A DNA stretch of 64,000 nucleotides from Cupriavidus sp. 2SB (GTDB lineage Bacteria > Pseudomonadota > Gammaproteobacteria > Burkholderiales > Burkholderiaceae), in assembly GCF_005503625.1 (NCBI RefSeq), contig NZ_SCMX01000017.1:38342-102341 (forward strand). Reading direction: 5' to 3'. Shown here piece by piece: positions 8,150 through 16,873 of this stretch (the first letter of the stretch is position 1; each line of letters begins with the position of its first letter). The notes under the pieces were generated by a model. That model saw nothing but the letters and a program-made list of their open reading frames with translations. It was not told where the DNA came from and did no database searches. The position numbers were made by a program, and so were the translations under genes.

Positions 8150-8667
8150 CGATCCTGAACACGATGATGACGCGGGTACATCGGCGTATGCCTGCCCCGC
8201 TGCGCGCGGCACCGTTGGTGGCTGCACTGGAAGCGATGCGTCGCGCGGGATGGATGGAGCCGCCTGCTGCGCTTGAAGGCCGGACCTTCTCGCTGACCGT
8301 CGACGACATGGGGCTGGAAGTGCGTTTTCGCTGCCGGGACGGAAAATTCCGGGCTGGACCGTTCGACGGCGCCGAAAGCGATCTGACGCTGCACGCCAAT
8401 GCGCTCAGCTATCTGCGTTTGATCGGCGGGGATGCCGATACCGATACGCTGTTTTTCCAGCGGCGGCTGTCGATACGCGGTGACACGGCACTCGGGCTCG
8501 AAGTGAAATACTGGCTCGATGCCGCGCCCCGGCCCGAGTGGCTGGGGGCACTGGCGCGGCGGCTGGCGTTGCTGTTTCCGGAGCCTGCGGCGACGCCGGC
8601 GCAAACGACTGCGCACGCATCCTCGCCAACTTCCTCGCCAACTTCCTCGCCAACATCCACTGGCTAG
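8146..8667 (+). CDS. ubiT: SCP2-domain ubiquinone anaerobic accessory protein UbiT
   Basis: A 173-residue SCP2 (sterol carrier) domain protein, the probable lipid-binding carrier of prenylated quinone intermediates for UbiUV. The domain spans about residues 20-120, with the G-DTDTLFFQRRLSIRGDTALGLEVK motif typical of UbiT. The start codon overlaps the ubiV stop (ATGA). The tail after residue 145 is low complexity, ending in SPTSSPTSSPTSTG, and is encoded by a 12-bp tandem repeat. The stop codon overlaps that of the convergent nirDL-like gene by two bases. Confidence 0.9.
   Translation: MTILNTMMTRVHRRMPAPLRAAPLVAALEAMRRAGWMEPPAALEGRTFSLTVDDMGLEVRFRCRDGKFRAGPFDGAESDLTLHANALSYLRLIGGDADTDTLFFQRRLSIRGDTALGLEVKYWLDAAPRPEWLGALARRLALLFPEPAATPAQTTAHASSPTSSPTSSPTSTG
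8621..8656 (+). repeat. three 12-bp tandem repeats in the ubiT tail
   Basis: Three head-to-tail units of CCTCGCCAACTT, the last ending in AT instead of TT. They encode the SPTS repeats at the C terminus of UbiT. Units are in frame (12 bp = 4 codons), so copy-number change would lengthen or shorten the tail without a frameshift. Confidence 0.9.
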
Positions 8668-9665
8668 AACTCGGGCATGACGCTGCCGTAGTGCGTGCCG
8701 CGCTGCTTGTAGCAGTGGCTGGCACGCAGCACGGCACTTGGCGCGTGGGCGAGGTCGTCCATCGCATGGAAGCGTGCGAGCGTTGTGGCGAGTTCCTGTT
8801 CGCTGCGCGCATGAACCATGGCGAAGAGGTTGTACTGCCACGTGGGCAAGCGACGCGGACGGCGGAAACACATCGTGACGTACGGCACCTGGGCCAGCCG
8901 TACCCCGACCGAATCCACGCGATTGTCGGGCACATTCCAGACACACATGACATTGTGCGTATAGCCGAAATGGCGGTGGCGCAGGATGGCGCCGAAACGC
9001 CGGATCACGCCGGACTGGCGCCACGCGGTAAGCCGTCTCAGCGTTTCTGGCAACGACAATCCGCTACGCCGCGCGAGCGCGTGATAGGGATGCGGCGTCA
9101 GCGGCAGGCCCACCTCCAGCGCGGCAGCCAGACGCCAGTCGGCCTCGTCGAGCGCTGGCCGTACCGGGTGCTTGAGGCTGCAGGGTTTGTCCAACGCGTC
9201 CGGTCCGTGGCAGCCGTGGCCGGGCGCCAGCGGCAGGCCCAGGTCGGCCCGGTACTCCCTTTCCAGCGGCAGGTCGATGGGGCGCTGGCCCACATCCGCG
9301 CCAATGCGGTTCAGCACCTCATCGAGCAGAACCTGATCCCGCGCACCGGCCACGAACCAGAGGTTGAAACGATGGCCGTCGCGCACGTGGCTCTGGCTGA
9401 TGGCGGGATCGTCGTTGATGCGCTCCACGACGCGCTCAAGTCGGGCAACGGGAATGTTCAGCGCCGCAACGGTGCTGGCCCCGATGGTATTCGGTGCGAA
9501 CACGGCACCGATTCGGCTGATGCGGCCGCTGCCCACATCGCGTGCGAGCAGGCTCAGAACGGTGTGTTCGGCGAGGTCGAACGCCTCGCCAGTAGAAAGG
9601 TAGGGACGCGCATGGAGCGGGAAGTCGTGCTGGATGCGCTGGTACAGCTTGTTTTCATCGAACAT
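8664..9665 (-). CDS. fused siroheme decarboxylase, NirDL-like (Lrp/AsnC fold)
   Basis: A 333-residue protein of two consecutive AsnC-like halves, about residues 20-160 and 178-325. The second half contains GVIRRFGAILRHR, CVWNVPD and CFRRPRRLPTWQYNLF, the signature of siroheme decarboxylases (NirD/L/G/H, AhbA/B). These convert siroheme to didecarboxysiroheme for heme d1 or alternative heme synthesis. The first half has the matching ISRIGAVF and NLWFVAG segments. The fused form corresponds to NirDL. Databases may label it a Lrp/AsnC regulator, but the decarboxylase reading fits better. No other heme d1 gene is in the window. It is convergent with ubiT. Confidence 0.75.
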   Translation of the reverse strand: MFDENKLYQRIQHDFPLHARPYLSTGEAFDLAEHTVLSLLARDVGSGRISRIGAVFAPNTIGASTVAALNIPVARLERVVERINDDPAISQSHVRDGHRFNLWFVAGARDQVLLDEVLNRIGADVGQRPIDLPLEREYRADLGLPLAPGHGCHGPDALDKPCSLKHPVRPALDEADWRLAAALEVGLPLTPHPYHALARRSGLSLPETLRRLTAWRQSGVIRRFGAILRHRHFGYTHNVMCVWNVPDNRVDSVGVRLAQVPYVTMCFRRPRRLPTWQYNLFAMVHARSEQELATTLARFHAMDDLAHAPSAVLRASHCYKQRGTHYGSVMPEF

Positions 9666-9793
9666 GGCAGACGGGCGACCGGGACTGGACGCGTAACAAG
9701 GCGTGGAGTCAATGCGCAGGTGCCGTGTCTTGCTATGAACCGGAGCACGCCCGCATCATGCGGGCATCATGTGGAAGTTGGACCGTCCCCTCG

Positions 9794-9807
9794 TTGATAC
9801 GGGTCAA
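9794..9807 (-). promoter_or_regulatory. FNR/Dnr-type box upstream of nirDL-like gene
   Basis: TTGAT-ACGG-GTCAA on the plus strand matches the FNR/Anr/Dnr consensus TTGAT-N4-ATCAA at nine of ten positions. It lies about 135 bp before the nirDL-like start and overlaps the stop codon of the MFS gene. Activation from this site would give a leader of about 95 nt. Confidence 0.6.
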
Positions 9808-11027
9808 GCGGTGTCCAGATGGTAGGCCGACGCAATCGCCGTCGCCCGTTGCTCCATCCGTACGGCGAGCAGCGCGATACCGAGTGCGGCCAGCGGGGCG
9901 AGTGCGGCGATCCACGGCAATGCGCCGAGCCCCAATGCACGTTCGACCACGACGCCACCCAGCCACGCCCCAAGACCGTTACCCAGGTTGAACGCCGCGA
10001 TGTTGAAGCTCGATGCAAGGTTTTCACCAGCGCCGCGCGCATGGCGCAGCACGCGCAGTTGCAGCGGAGAGACCGTGGCGAACGCTGCGATGCCAAGCAG
10101 GGCGATGAAGACGGTCATGCCAGCCTGGTGGTGCAGCGTCAGCGTCATGGTGGCAAGCACCAGGGTCAGTGCCAGCAGCGCGCCCAGGAGAGCGCCCGTG
10201 GGACGGCGGTCCGCCATGCGTCCGCCGATGATGTTGCCGACGATCATGCCGCCGCCGAACAGCAGCAGGATGGGCGATACAGCGCTTTCGCCGAACCCTG
10301 TCACGCGCGTCAGCAGCGGCTGGATATAGGTGATCACCGCGAAGACGCCCATCGATTGCAGCACCGTCATGAGCAGCCCGAGTTGGACCTGCGGCCGGAC
10401 CACCGTGCGCAGTTCATCGATCAGGCGAACCGGCGCGGAGTCGTCGCGGCTCGACTTCACCAGCAGCGCGATCACGATCAGCGAGATCACACCGATCACC
10501 GTCATTGCCCAGAACGTCGAGCGCCATCCCATATGCAGGCCGAGCCAGGCACCAGCCGGCATGCCGAGCAGCGTGGCGAGGGTCAGGCCCGAGAACATGA
10601 TCGAGATAGCCGATGCCTTGCGGTTCGGTGGCACCAGGCTGGTGGCGACCACTGCGCCGACGCCGAAGAACGTGCCATGCGTCAGTGACGTGACCACGCG
10701 CGCAATCATCAGCGTGGTGTAGTCCGGCGCCAGCGCGCAGGCGGCGTTGCCGATGGTGTAGATCGCCATGAGCGCCATCAACACCGCCTTTCGCGGCATG
10801 CGGCGCGTCAACAGCGTCAGGATGGGCGCGCCGGCAAAGACGCCCAGCGCGTAGCCGGACACCAGCATGCCAGCGGCGGCGATGGTCACGTGAAGGTCTG
10901 CCGAGACCTGCAACAGCAGACCCATGATCACGAACTCCGCGCAGCCGATGCCGAAGGACCCGGCAGTCAGCGCATAGAGTGCGGCCGGCATGCGTGAGCC
11001 GGTGTTGGGAGCGAGGGTAGGGGGCAT
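9804..11027 (-). CDS. MFS transporter, AraJ/sugar-efflux-like (DHA1)
   Basis: A 407-residue inner-membrane protein with about 12 hydrophobic segments. It has the AraJ/SetA-like opening GSFGIGCAEFVIMGLLLQVS (about residues 24-43), motif A after TM2 (LLTRRMPRKAVL) and GTFFGVGAV in TM4/5. It is a proton-driven drug or sugar efflux candidate. The substrate is unknown. It is divergent from a LysR regulator across 145 bp, which is the usual arrangement for regulated efflux. Start at MPPTLAP gives normal length. Confidence 0.88.
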   Translation of the reverse strand: MPPTLAPNTGSRMPAALYALTAGSFGIGCAEFVIMGLLLQVSADLHVTIAAAGMLVSGYALGVFAGAPILTLLTRRMPRKAVLMALMAIYTIGNAACALAPDYTTLMIARVVTSLTHGTFFGVGAVVATSLVPPNRKASAISIMFSGLTLATLLGMPAGAWLGLHMGWRSTFWAMTVIGVISLIVIALLVKSSRDDSAPVRLIDELRTVVRPQVQLGLLMTVLQSMGVFAVITYIQPLLTRVTGFGESAVSPILLLFGGGMIVGNIIGGRMADRRPTGALLGALLALTLVLATMTLTLHHQAGMTVFIALLGIAAFATVSPLQLRVLRHARGAGENLASSFNIAAFNLGNGLGAWLGGVVVERALGLGALPWIAALAPLAALGIALLAVRMEQRATAIASAYHLDTA

Positions 11028-11172
11028 GGGGTTTCGTCTGAGAAAGCGGGCGCGGGAGGAAGTCCTGCAGAGGCCCGCAGAGAGAGAGTGGTCAGGGGCG
11101 AAGTGTGGGGCTTCTCGATCTTATGAAAAACGGGCAATATCCATAATCAGTTTCAAGAATCGATTGAGAATA

Positions 11173-12108
11173 ATGGATCGCATCGGTGACATTTCGTTGT
11201 TCCTGCGCGTGCTCGACCTGGGTTCGATCAGCGCTGGCGCCCGCAGCCTGGGCCTCTCCGTCGCAGTGGCCAGCCAGCGGCTGCAACGGCTGGAGCGGGA
11301 ACTGGGCGTCAGGCTGCTGCATCGCACCACGCGGCGCCTGCATGCCACCCCCGAGGGGGCGGTCCTGGCCGAACAGGGCCGCGCGCTGGTGGAAGACCTC
11401 GAAGCGTTATCCGGATCGCTGCGGCAGGCGGGCAGCGGCATCACGGGCACCTTGCGGGTAACCACGTCGGCGTCCTTCGGGCGGCAGTACATCTCGCCGC
11501 TATTGCCGGAATTCCTGCGCGCGCATCCGGGCGTCAACCTCAGCATCAACCTGAGCGACCACGTGCTCGATCTGGTCAGCAGCGGCTTCGACCTTGCCAT
11601 CCGCATCGGCGCGCTGGAGGATTCGACGCTGGTGGCACGCAAGCTGGCGGACAACCGCCGGCTGCTTTGTGCAAGTCCGCAATACCTTGAGGAACATGGC
11701 ATGCCGCAAACGCCGGAAGACCTGGCGCGGCATCAGTGCCTGGTGCTGGTGGGTGCGCAGGGGCGGGCCGATGTCTGGCGTTTCGAAGACGGCAAGGGGG
11801 GAGAGATTGCCGTGCGCGTGAGGGGAAGGGTGGAGGCGAACACTGGCGAACTGTTGTCCGATGCCGCGCTGGCCGGCTTCGGCATCGCGCTGCATTCCAC
11901 CTGGCATGTCTGCGACGACCTGCGCACGGGCCGGCTGGTGCAGGTGTTGCAGGACTACCCGCTGGCTGTCACCGGCATTTACGCGTTGATGCCGGAGCGC
12001 CGACTGGTACCGCCGCGTGTGCGGGCCTTCGTCGATTTTCTTGCCGAGCGCTGGCAGACATCGCCGCCGGGCAGTTCGAGCCCGGCCTTGGGTTTGCCGG
12101 AATCCTGA
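11173..12108 (+). CDS. LysR family transcriptional regulator
   Basis: A 311-residue regulator with an N-terminal winged helix-turn-helix (residues 1-60: MDRIGDISLFLRVLDLGSIS onward) and a periplasmic-binding-protein-like effector domain from about residue 88 to 292. The start at MDRIGD matches the family. The longer frame from 10990 reads into the divergent promoter. It is transcribed away from the MFS efflux gene and probably controls it. Of the CrgA/DsdC-like LysR subgroup by its GTLRVTTSASFGRQYI segment. Confidence 0.9.
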   Translation: MDRIGDISLFLRVLDLGSISAGARSLGLSVAVASQRLQRLERELGVRLLHRTTRRLHATPEGAVLAEQGRALVEDLEALSGSLRQAGSGITGTLRVTTSASFGRQYISPLLPEFLRAHPGVNLSINLSDHVLDLVSSGFDLAIRIGALEDSTLVARKLADNRRLLCASPQYLEEHGMPQTPEDLARHQCLVLVGAQGRADVWRFEDGKGGEIAVRVRGRVEANTGELLSDAALAGFGIALHSTWHVCDDLRTGRLVQVLQDYPLAVTGIYALMPERRLVPPRVRAFVDFLAERWQTSPPGSSSPALGLPES

Positions 12109-12224
12109 CCTACATTCATCTGTTTGGCAACCACCCGCCGGCAACCATGCAACGGATTGCCTAATTCTTGAGCAGTCCGGTGCGAACCCGCGAAAACTGG
12201 GCTGCAGCGCGCCAAAGGCACAGA

Positions 12225-12246
12225 TTATCCACAGAAACTGTGGATA
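12225..12246. other. inverted pair of DnaA-box-like sequences (site 1)
   Basis: TATCCACAG-AAA-CTGTGGATA, a perfect 9-bp inverted repeat. The plus-strand arm with its preceding T is an exact DnaA box (TTATCCACA), and the other arm is one mismatch off. It sits about 80 bp before the lipoprotein gene. A near copy is at 16874-16896. Confidence 0.6.
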
Positions 12247-12327
12247 TCCTCAACGTGGGGCATCCCACCTTGGCGCAGTCGGGTTTTGGCTATGCTGTGG
12301 CACCAATGTCGCTCAACCGTCCGCTTC

Positions 12328-12909
12328 ATGCTCGCTATGCGCAGGATCAGGATTGTCGTCGTGCCGATTGCCGCCGTGCTGGCTGTCTCGCTGGCCGGCT
12401 GCGTGTCCTATTACCGCGTGCCATCGGACGCCCCTTTCGCCAGTGTGCGGGTGGTGAGCAATACCGACGACCGGACTACCTTCAACGTGCTGGACCCGGC
12501 CGGGTGCCCCAAGCCGTATCCGCGCGTGCTGGCCGGTACGGGCAAGCAACTCGCGGCAATGGGGCGCGATTCCACGCTCGACATGGCAGGCAGTTCGCCC
12601 GAGCCGGCATCGCGCACGCGTGAGCGCAAGGTGGTGCCGGGCAAGCGTATCTATATTGCCGTGCTGTCCTATGCCGCGCCGCCGGCAGAGGAAATGCGCT
12701 GTGCGGCGGGGGTATCGTTCGTCCCGCAGACGGGCGGACAGTATGAAATCCGGTTCCAGCGCGACGAGGCTGCGACGCATTGCGGCGCGCGGGTGCTGCG
12801 GTTGCAGCCAAGGGCGGACGGTAGTGCGGCGTTGGCGCAGGAACTCTCGCAACAGGGGTTCCGGGCATTGCGTGCGGAATATCTTTGCGAGGCGCGCCCG
12901 GCGCAATGA
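12328..12909 (+). CDS. hypothetical lipoprotein
   Basis: A 193-residue exported lipoprotein of unknown function. A basic start (MLAMRRIR) and a hydrophobic segment lead to a lipobox LAGC with the cysteine near residue 25. The mature part starts VSYYRVPSDAP and has several scattered cysteines that may form disulfides. No ribosome site clearly separates the ATGs at 12286, 12328 and 12337. 12328 gives the best signal peptide. Convergent with the H-NS gene. Confidence 0.65.
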   Translation: MLAMRRIRIVVVPIAAVLAVSLAGCVSYYRVPSDAPFASVRVVSNTDDRTTFNVLDPAGCPKPYPRVLAGTGKQLAAMGRDSTLDMAGSSPEPASRTRERKVVPGKRIYIAVLSYAAPPAEEMRCAAGVSFVPQTGGQYEIRFQRDEAATHCGARVLRLQPRADGSAALAQELSQQGFRALRAEYLCEARPAQ

Positions 12910-12949
12910 CGGGCCGCGCCTCTGTCTTGCAGAAGCAGCGCGAAGCGGA

Positions 12950-13270
12950 TCAGCCTGCCTGTTCGATCAGGAAACGCTCCGGACGCTTGCCCAGCCAGGC
13001 CGGTGCGCGGCCACGGCCCGACCACGTCTTGCCGGACTTCGGATCACGATATTTCGGGGGCAGTGCGGACGCTGCCTTGGGCGCAGCGGCATGGGAGCCG
13101 GCCGGGCGGCCACGACGGCGCTTCGGCGCAATATCGTCGGCGGTCAGATCGTAGTCCGACATCAATTGCCGAATCTGCTCGATCACGTTAGCCACTTCAT
13201 TGGCGCGCACTTCGCTGAGCTTGGCTTCGAGCGCTTCTTTTTCAGCCAGCAGTTGCTTGTAAGTCGGCAT
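12950..13270 (-). CDS. H-NS family nucleoid protein
   Basis: A 106-residue H-NS-like DNA-binding protein of the short beta-proteobacterial type. An N-terminal coiled coil (MPTYKQLLAEKEALEAKLSE and following) for dimerisation is followed by an AT-hook-like RRRGRPAG at residues 51-58. The C-terminal H-NS DNA-binding motif is KYRDPKSGKTWSGRGRAPAW. The start at MPTYKQ gives the normal size. The upstream region is AT-rich. It could silence AT-rich acquired genes such as the pilus cluster at 54-59 kb, which is inference. Confidence 0.92.
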   Translation of the reverse strand: MPTYKQLLAEKEALEAKLSEVRANEVANVIEQIRQLMSDYDLTADDIAPKRRRGRPAGSHAAAPKAASALPPKYRDPKSGKTWSGRGRAPAWLGKRPERFLIEQAG

Positions 13271-13788
13271 TTTATAGATCCCCGTTACAGTTGGCGGTAG
13301 TTTACCGTGGTCGCAATCTGGTCCGCATACCAAAAATATTACAAAGTAATTCCGAAAAAGCACGATTCAAACGTCGAATTGTGTAAAAAAACTTCTCCGG
13401 AAGGGTGCAGGGCTGTAGCCAACTCCGATTTATCGGACTTTGCAGGACCACGTCACTGCAAAAATATCGCCGCAGGCCAACGCACCGGACAAGATCCTAT
13501 CAGACCTGTAAATCACGGCAAACTATTCGGCCCCGATTTTCCTTTGCGCAATACCAGCAATTCCGCGAAAAAACCGCGTGACACTGGCTTCCGGACGGGG
13601 CCCCGAGATGCCAGATTGGCTGTCAGCATTGATATTTTTGTCATGTTGCCGTGTGGGCGAAGGCGCTACGGGCTAAATGAACAAGCCGGATTCACAATAA
13701 AAAACCCCCGGGCGGAAAGGTCCCGGGGGCTGAAATTCCACCGGTCATCCCAGGTGGAGGAGACATCGTTGTCGGTATCGGATTTTGC
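13271..13788. other. AT-rich intergenic region between H-NS and purine permease genes
   Basis: A 518-bp region markedly richer in A+T than its surroundings next to the hns-like gene. It contains that gene's promoter, not precisely placed, and the permease terminator at 13697-13731. A 161-codon plus-strand frame (13307-13792) crosses it, but its composition and content do not look like a protein and I see no ribosome site. Confidence 0.6.
13697..13731 (-). terminator. rho-independent terminator of NCS2 permease gene
   Basis: GC-rich stem GCCCCCGGGA / CCCGGGGG with a short loop. On the minus strand it is followed by TTTTTTATT. It lies 58 bp past the permease stop. Confidence 0.88.
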
Positions 13789-15180
13789 TTAGATTGCCCA
13801 TCCGCCCGCATAAAACGCGGCGAGCGCCACGGCAATAGCCACCGTACCGATATTGAGCTTGCGCCATTCACCCGCCACCAGCCGGCCGATCACCAGCGTG
13901 CAGAAGCCGAGCATGATGCCAGTGACGATATTGCAGGTCAGCACGATGAATACCGCGCAGACCAGACCGGCCAGGGAATCGACCAGATCGTCCATATGCA
14001 GGCGCGACACGCTCGACAGCATCAGCAGGCCCACGTACATCAACGCGGGCGCCGTGGCATACGATGGCACCAGCGCCGCCAGCGGCGAGAAGAACATGAC
14101 GGCCAGGAACAGGGCGCCCACGGTCACGGCTGCCAGACCGGTGCGCGCGCCAGCGGCCACGCCCACGGTCGATTCGATATAGGCCGCTGCGGGTGCGCCG
14201 CCGAAGAAGGCCGAGAAGATCGAGCTGACCGAATCCGCCGTCAGCGCACGGCCGCCGTTATGGATGCGGCCCGTGGCGTCGAGCTGGTTGGCCTGGCCGG
14301 CCACTGCGCGGATCGTACCGGTGGCATCGAACACGGCGGTCATCACCAGTGCCAGCACGCTGGGCAGCACGGCTGCAGACAGCGCGCCGCGAATGTCCAT
14401 CGCGCCGATCAGCGAGGCCTGGCCCGGTGCGGACAACGTGGGCAGTGCAAAGATGCCAGTGAACTTCACGGCCGGATCGAAGGCGAGGCCCAGTGCCGAG
14501 ATACCGACGATCACCAGCAGGATGCCGCCGGGCACGCGGCGACGTTCCAGGCCGAAGATCGCCGCCAGGCCCAGCACCGACATCATCACGGGGAAGGCGG
14601 TGATGTGGCCCAGTGCCACAGGCAGGCCGGGGCCTGGATTCTTCACCACGAGACCCACTTCGTTCGAAGCGATCAGCAGCAGGAAGAGGCCGATGCCGAT
14701 GCCCGCACCGTGCGCTACGCCGGCAGGCAGGTTGCGCAGGATCCAGGAGCGTACGCCGGTCACAGAGATGGCCGTGAAGACCACGCCCATCAGGAACACG
14801 GCGCCGAGCGCCACGGCGGGGGTCAGCTTCTGTCCGAGCACGAGACCGAACGCCATGAAGGCGGTCAGCGAGATGGCACAGCCGATGGCGATGGGGAGTT
14901 TGGCCCACAGGCCCATCAGCAGCGATCCGAAGGCCGTGGTCAGGCAGACGGCCACGAACACGGCGCTGGTGTCGAACCCAGCCTTGCCGAGCATGCCCGG
15001 CACCACGAACACGGCATAGACCATCGCCATGAAGGTGGTGATGCCTGCCACCACTTCGCGGCGCTGCGTGCTGCCGCGCGCGCTGATCTGGAAATACTGG
15101 TCGATCTTGCCGCCGGGCTGCGGCGGCGCACTGGCCACGTCCTGCACGTCCGTCACCGACGGATAGGGCTGTTCGATCAT
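13789..15180 (-). CDS. NCS2 family purine permease (AzgA/GhxP-like)
   Basis: A 463-residue inner-membrane nucleobase:proton symporter with about 13-14 hydrophobic segments. The N-terminal [19 protein letters not shown] stretch and [23 protein letters not shown] (onset near residue 330) are typical of AzgA-type adenine/guanine/hypoxanthine permeases. The family's usual NTS/T-type pair reads AAYIES here. AAGGAG lies upstream of the ATG. The gene has an unusually long 5' region (15181-15661) shared with cheV and a clear terminator. Confidence 0.9.
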   Translation of the reverse strand: MIEQPYPSVTDVQDVASAPPQPGGKIDQYFQISARGSTQRREVVAGITTFMAMVYAVFVVPGMLGKAGFDTSAVFVAVCLTTAFGSLLMGLWAKLPIAIGCAISLTAFMAFGLVLGQKLTPAVALGAVFLMGVVFTAISVTGVRSWILRNLPAGVAHGAGIGIGLFLLLIASNEVGLVVKNPGPGLPVALGHITAFPVMMSVLGLAAIFGLERRRVPGGILLVIVGISALGLAFDPAVKFTGIFALPTLSAPGQASLIGAMDIRGALSAAVLPSVLALVMTAVFDATGTIRAVAGQANQLDATGRIHNGGRALTADSVSSIFSAFFGGAPAAAYIESTVGVAAGARTGLAAVTVGALFLAVMFFSPLAALVPSYATAPALMYVGLLMLSSVSRLHMDDLVDSLAGLVCAVFIVLTCNIVTGIMLGFCTLVIGRLVAGEWRKLNIGTVAIAVALAAFYAGGWAI

Positions 15181-15661
15181 GGTTGTGTCTCCTTGCTGGG
15201 GCGCTGCGCACGTCCGCGTACGGATCGGGCGTCAGCCTCGTCTCACGTGGTTCCGGGTGCGAGGTCGGAGTCCCGGCGGCATCGGCAAGGGTGCGGGCGT
15301 CTCGTTCCTCGGTGTCCGGCCTCTGGTGAATCGTGATGAGCGACCAGGGGCCGGGTGCCGTTCGACGCCTCTGACGGGCGGGATCCGGCGAGGCTCAAAG
15401 GTAGGCGAGGCATTGCGGCCGTTCATCACCGGGGGCGGATGCGGAACATGCCGCGCGCCGAATAACCACGGGCTGGCGGTGCTTTCGACGGCTCAGGGAT
15501 TTCCCTCGGTGGGTCCTGCGGAGCGTGTCATGCGTCACAACGCATGCGATTCCATGGAATTCCCGCATCGATGGCGACAGTTTCACTAAAGCTGGCCGCA
15601 CGTGTGGCCGATAGCCCTTTGGCAACACCCATATTCATAGACCGAGCCAGCGGAGCAGAGC
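15181..15661. other. 481-bp divergent intergenic region (NCS2 permease / cheV)
   Basis: No credible gene. It contains the promoters of both flanking genes. A hairpin at about 15328-15353 has the arms CCTCTGGT and ACCAGGGG. The permease side may carry a structured RNA leader, since permeases of this family are sometimes under purine or xanthine riboswitch control, but I could not match a specific class. Confidence 0.4.
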
Positions 15662-16624
15662 ATGACCAGCGCGATGAGAGACATCGACGAGCGCACCAAC
15701 CTGACCAACAACAACCAGTTCGAGTTGCTGTTGTTCCGACTGGGCGATGCAACCCACAGCGGACAGTCCGAACTGTTCGGCATCAACGTTTTCAAGGTCA
15801 GGGAAATCCTGGTCATGCCATCGGTGACCACGGTGGTGGGCGCCGGCCCGTCGATCCTGGGCATGGCCGATATCCGCGGCCAGGTCATTCCGGTGATCGA
15901 CCTGCCGCGCCTGCTGGAATGCTCGCCGAAGTCGGGCCTCAACATCATGCTGGTGACCGAGTACGCGCGTTCGACGCAAGGCTTTGCCGTCGAAGCCGTC
16001 GAGGAAATCGTACGGCTCGACTGGAACCAGGTGATCTCCGCGGAGACCAGCGTCAAGGGCGGCCTGGTAACCAGCATCGCCAAGCTCGATGTGGGTGGCG
16101 ACAACCCGCGCCTGGTGCAGGTGCTCGACGTGGAGCAGATCCTGCGCGACGTGCTGCCCACGCGCCAGCCCGATGTGGACCCCGCCACGGTGGGGCCGCA
16201 ACTGACCATTCGCCCCGGCACCAAGATCCTGTGCGCTGACGATTCTGCACTGGCGCGCGGCCTGATCGAGAATGGCCTCAAGGCCATGGGCGTGCCCGTG
16301 GTGATGACCAAGACGGGCCAGGAAGCGTGGGAAATGCTCGGCCAGATCGCCGACCTGACCGCCAGCCAGGGCAAGACCATCCGCGATGAAGTGGCACTGG
16401 TGCTGACCGATCTGGAAATGCCCGAGATGGACGGCTTCACGCTGACGCGCAAGATCAAGGCCGATGCACGCCTGAAATCGCTGCCCGTGGTCATCCACTC
16501 GTCGCTGTCCGGCGAGGCCAGCGAGGAACACGTGCGCAAGGTTGGCGCCGATGCGTATGTGTCGAAGTTCCTGGCGAAGGATCTGGCGGATACGATTCGC
16601 GGCGTGCTGGCGCGGCATCCGTAA
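15662..16624 (+). CDS. cheV: chemotaxis protein CheV
   Basis: A 320-residue coupling protein with an N-terminal CheW domain (about residues 18-165) fused to a receiver domain (about 187-318). The acid pocket is D193/D194, the phosphoacceptor is D250 in VLTDLEMPEMDG and the conserved lysine is K302 in YVSKF. It links methyl-accepting receptors to CheA, and phosphorylation is thought to tune adaptation (family knowledge). It is a single gene here with no che or fla neighbours, as is common for cheV. A palindromic repeat element begins 24 bp past the stop. Confidence 0.95.
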   Translation: MTSAMRDIDERTNLTNNNQFELLLFRLGDATHSGQSELFGINVFKVREILVMPSVTTVVGAGPSILGMADIRGQVIPVIDLPRLLECSPKSGLNIMLVTEYARSTQGFAVEAVEEIVRLDWNQVISAETSVKGGLVTSIAKLDVGGDNPRLVQVLDVEQILRDVLPTRQPDVDPATVGPQLTIRPGTKILCADDSALARGLIENGLKAMGVPVVMTKTGQEAWEMLGQIADLTASQGKTIRDEVALVLTDLEMPEMDGFTLTRKIKADARLKSLPVVIHSSLSGEASEEHVRKVGADAYVSKFLAKDLADTIRGVLARHP

Positions 16625-16647
16625 GGGACGTATTTTCCCTGTCGGTT

Positions 16648-16776
16648 TACTCCCCTCTCCCGCTCGCGGGAGAGGGGCGGGGGAGAGGGCCAGCAGTTCC
16701 ACTTGCGACACGTCGTCAAGCAGAACCTCCAGCCCTCTCCCCCAACCCCTCTCCCGTTTCACGGGAGAGGGGAGTA
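16648..16776. repeat. palindromic intergenic repeat, full copy A
   Basis: A 129-bp element with inverted ends TACTCCCC and GGGGAGTA. Each end forms a stem-loop of the type CCCCTCTCCCG / CGGGAGAGGGG, with a conserved middle (GGCCAGCAGTTC, TTGCGACACG, AAGCAGAACCTCC). The same element appears at 33464-33592, with partial or degenerate copies at 21064, 45361 and 59953. It lies between cheV and the peroxiredoxin gene. Confidence 0.9.
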
Positions 16777-16810
16777 ACATCATCGGTTGCCCCTTCACCC
16801 TGTTTTGCCC

Positions 16811-16846
16811 AAAAAAAAGGCACGCCAGCTCCTTCGAGCACTGGCG
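16811..16846 (-). terminator. rho-independent terminator of peroxiredoxin gene
   Basis: CGCCAG / CTGGCG stem with a 12-nt loop, then TGCC and eight T residues on the minus strand. It lies about 70 bp after the peroxiredoxin stop. Confidence 0.8.
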
Positions 16847-16873
16847 CGGGTTGGCGGGCTGTCAAGAGGGCAA

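Noticed and set aside
13307..13792. 161-codon plus-strand frame between H-NS and permease genes
   Set aside because: It reads through a clear terminator and AT-rich promoter DNA, has no ribosome site and no recognisable domain.
13996..15336. 446-codon plus-strand frame
   Set aside because: Antisense of the NCS2 permease, which has the expected membrane segments and motifs.
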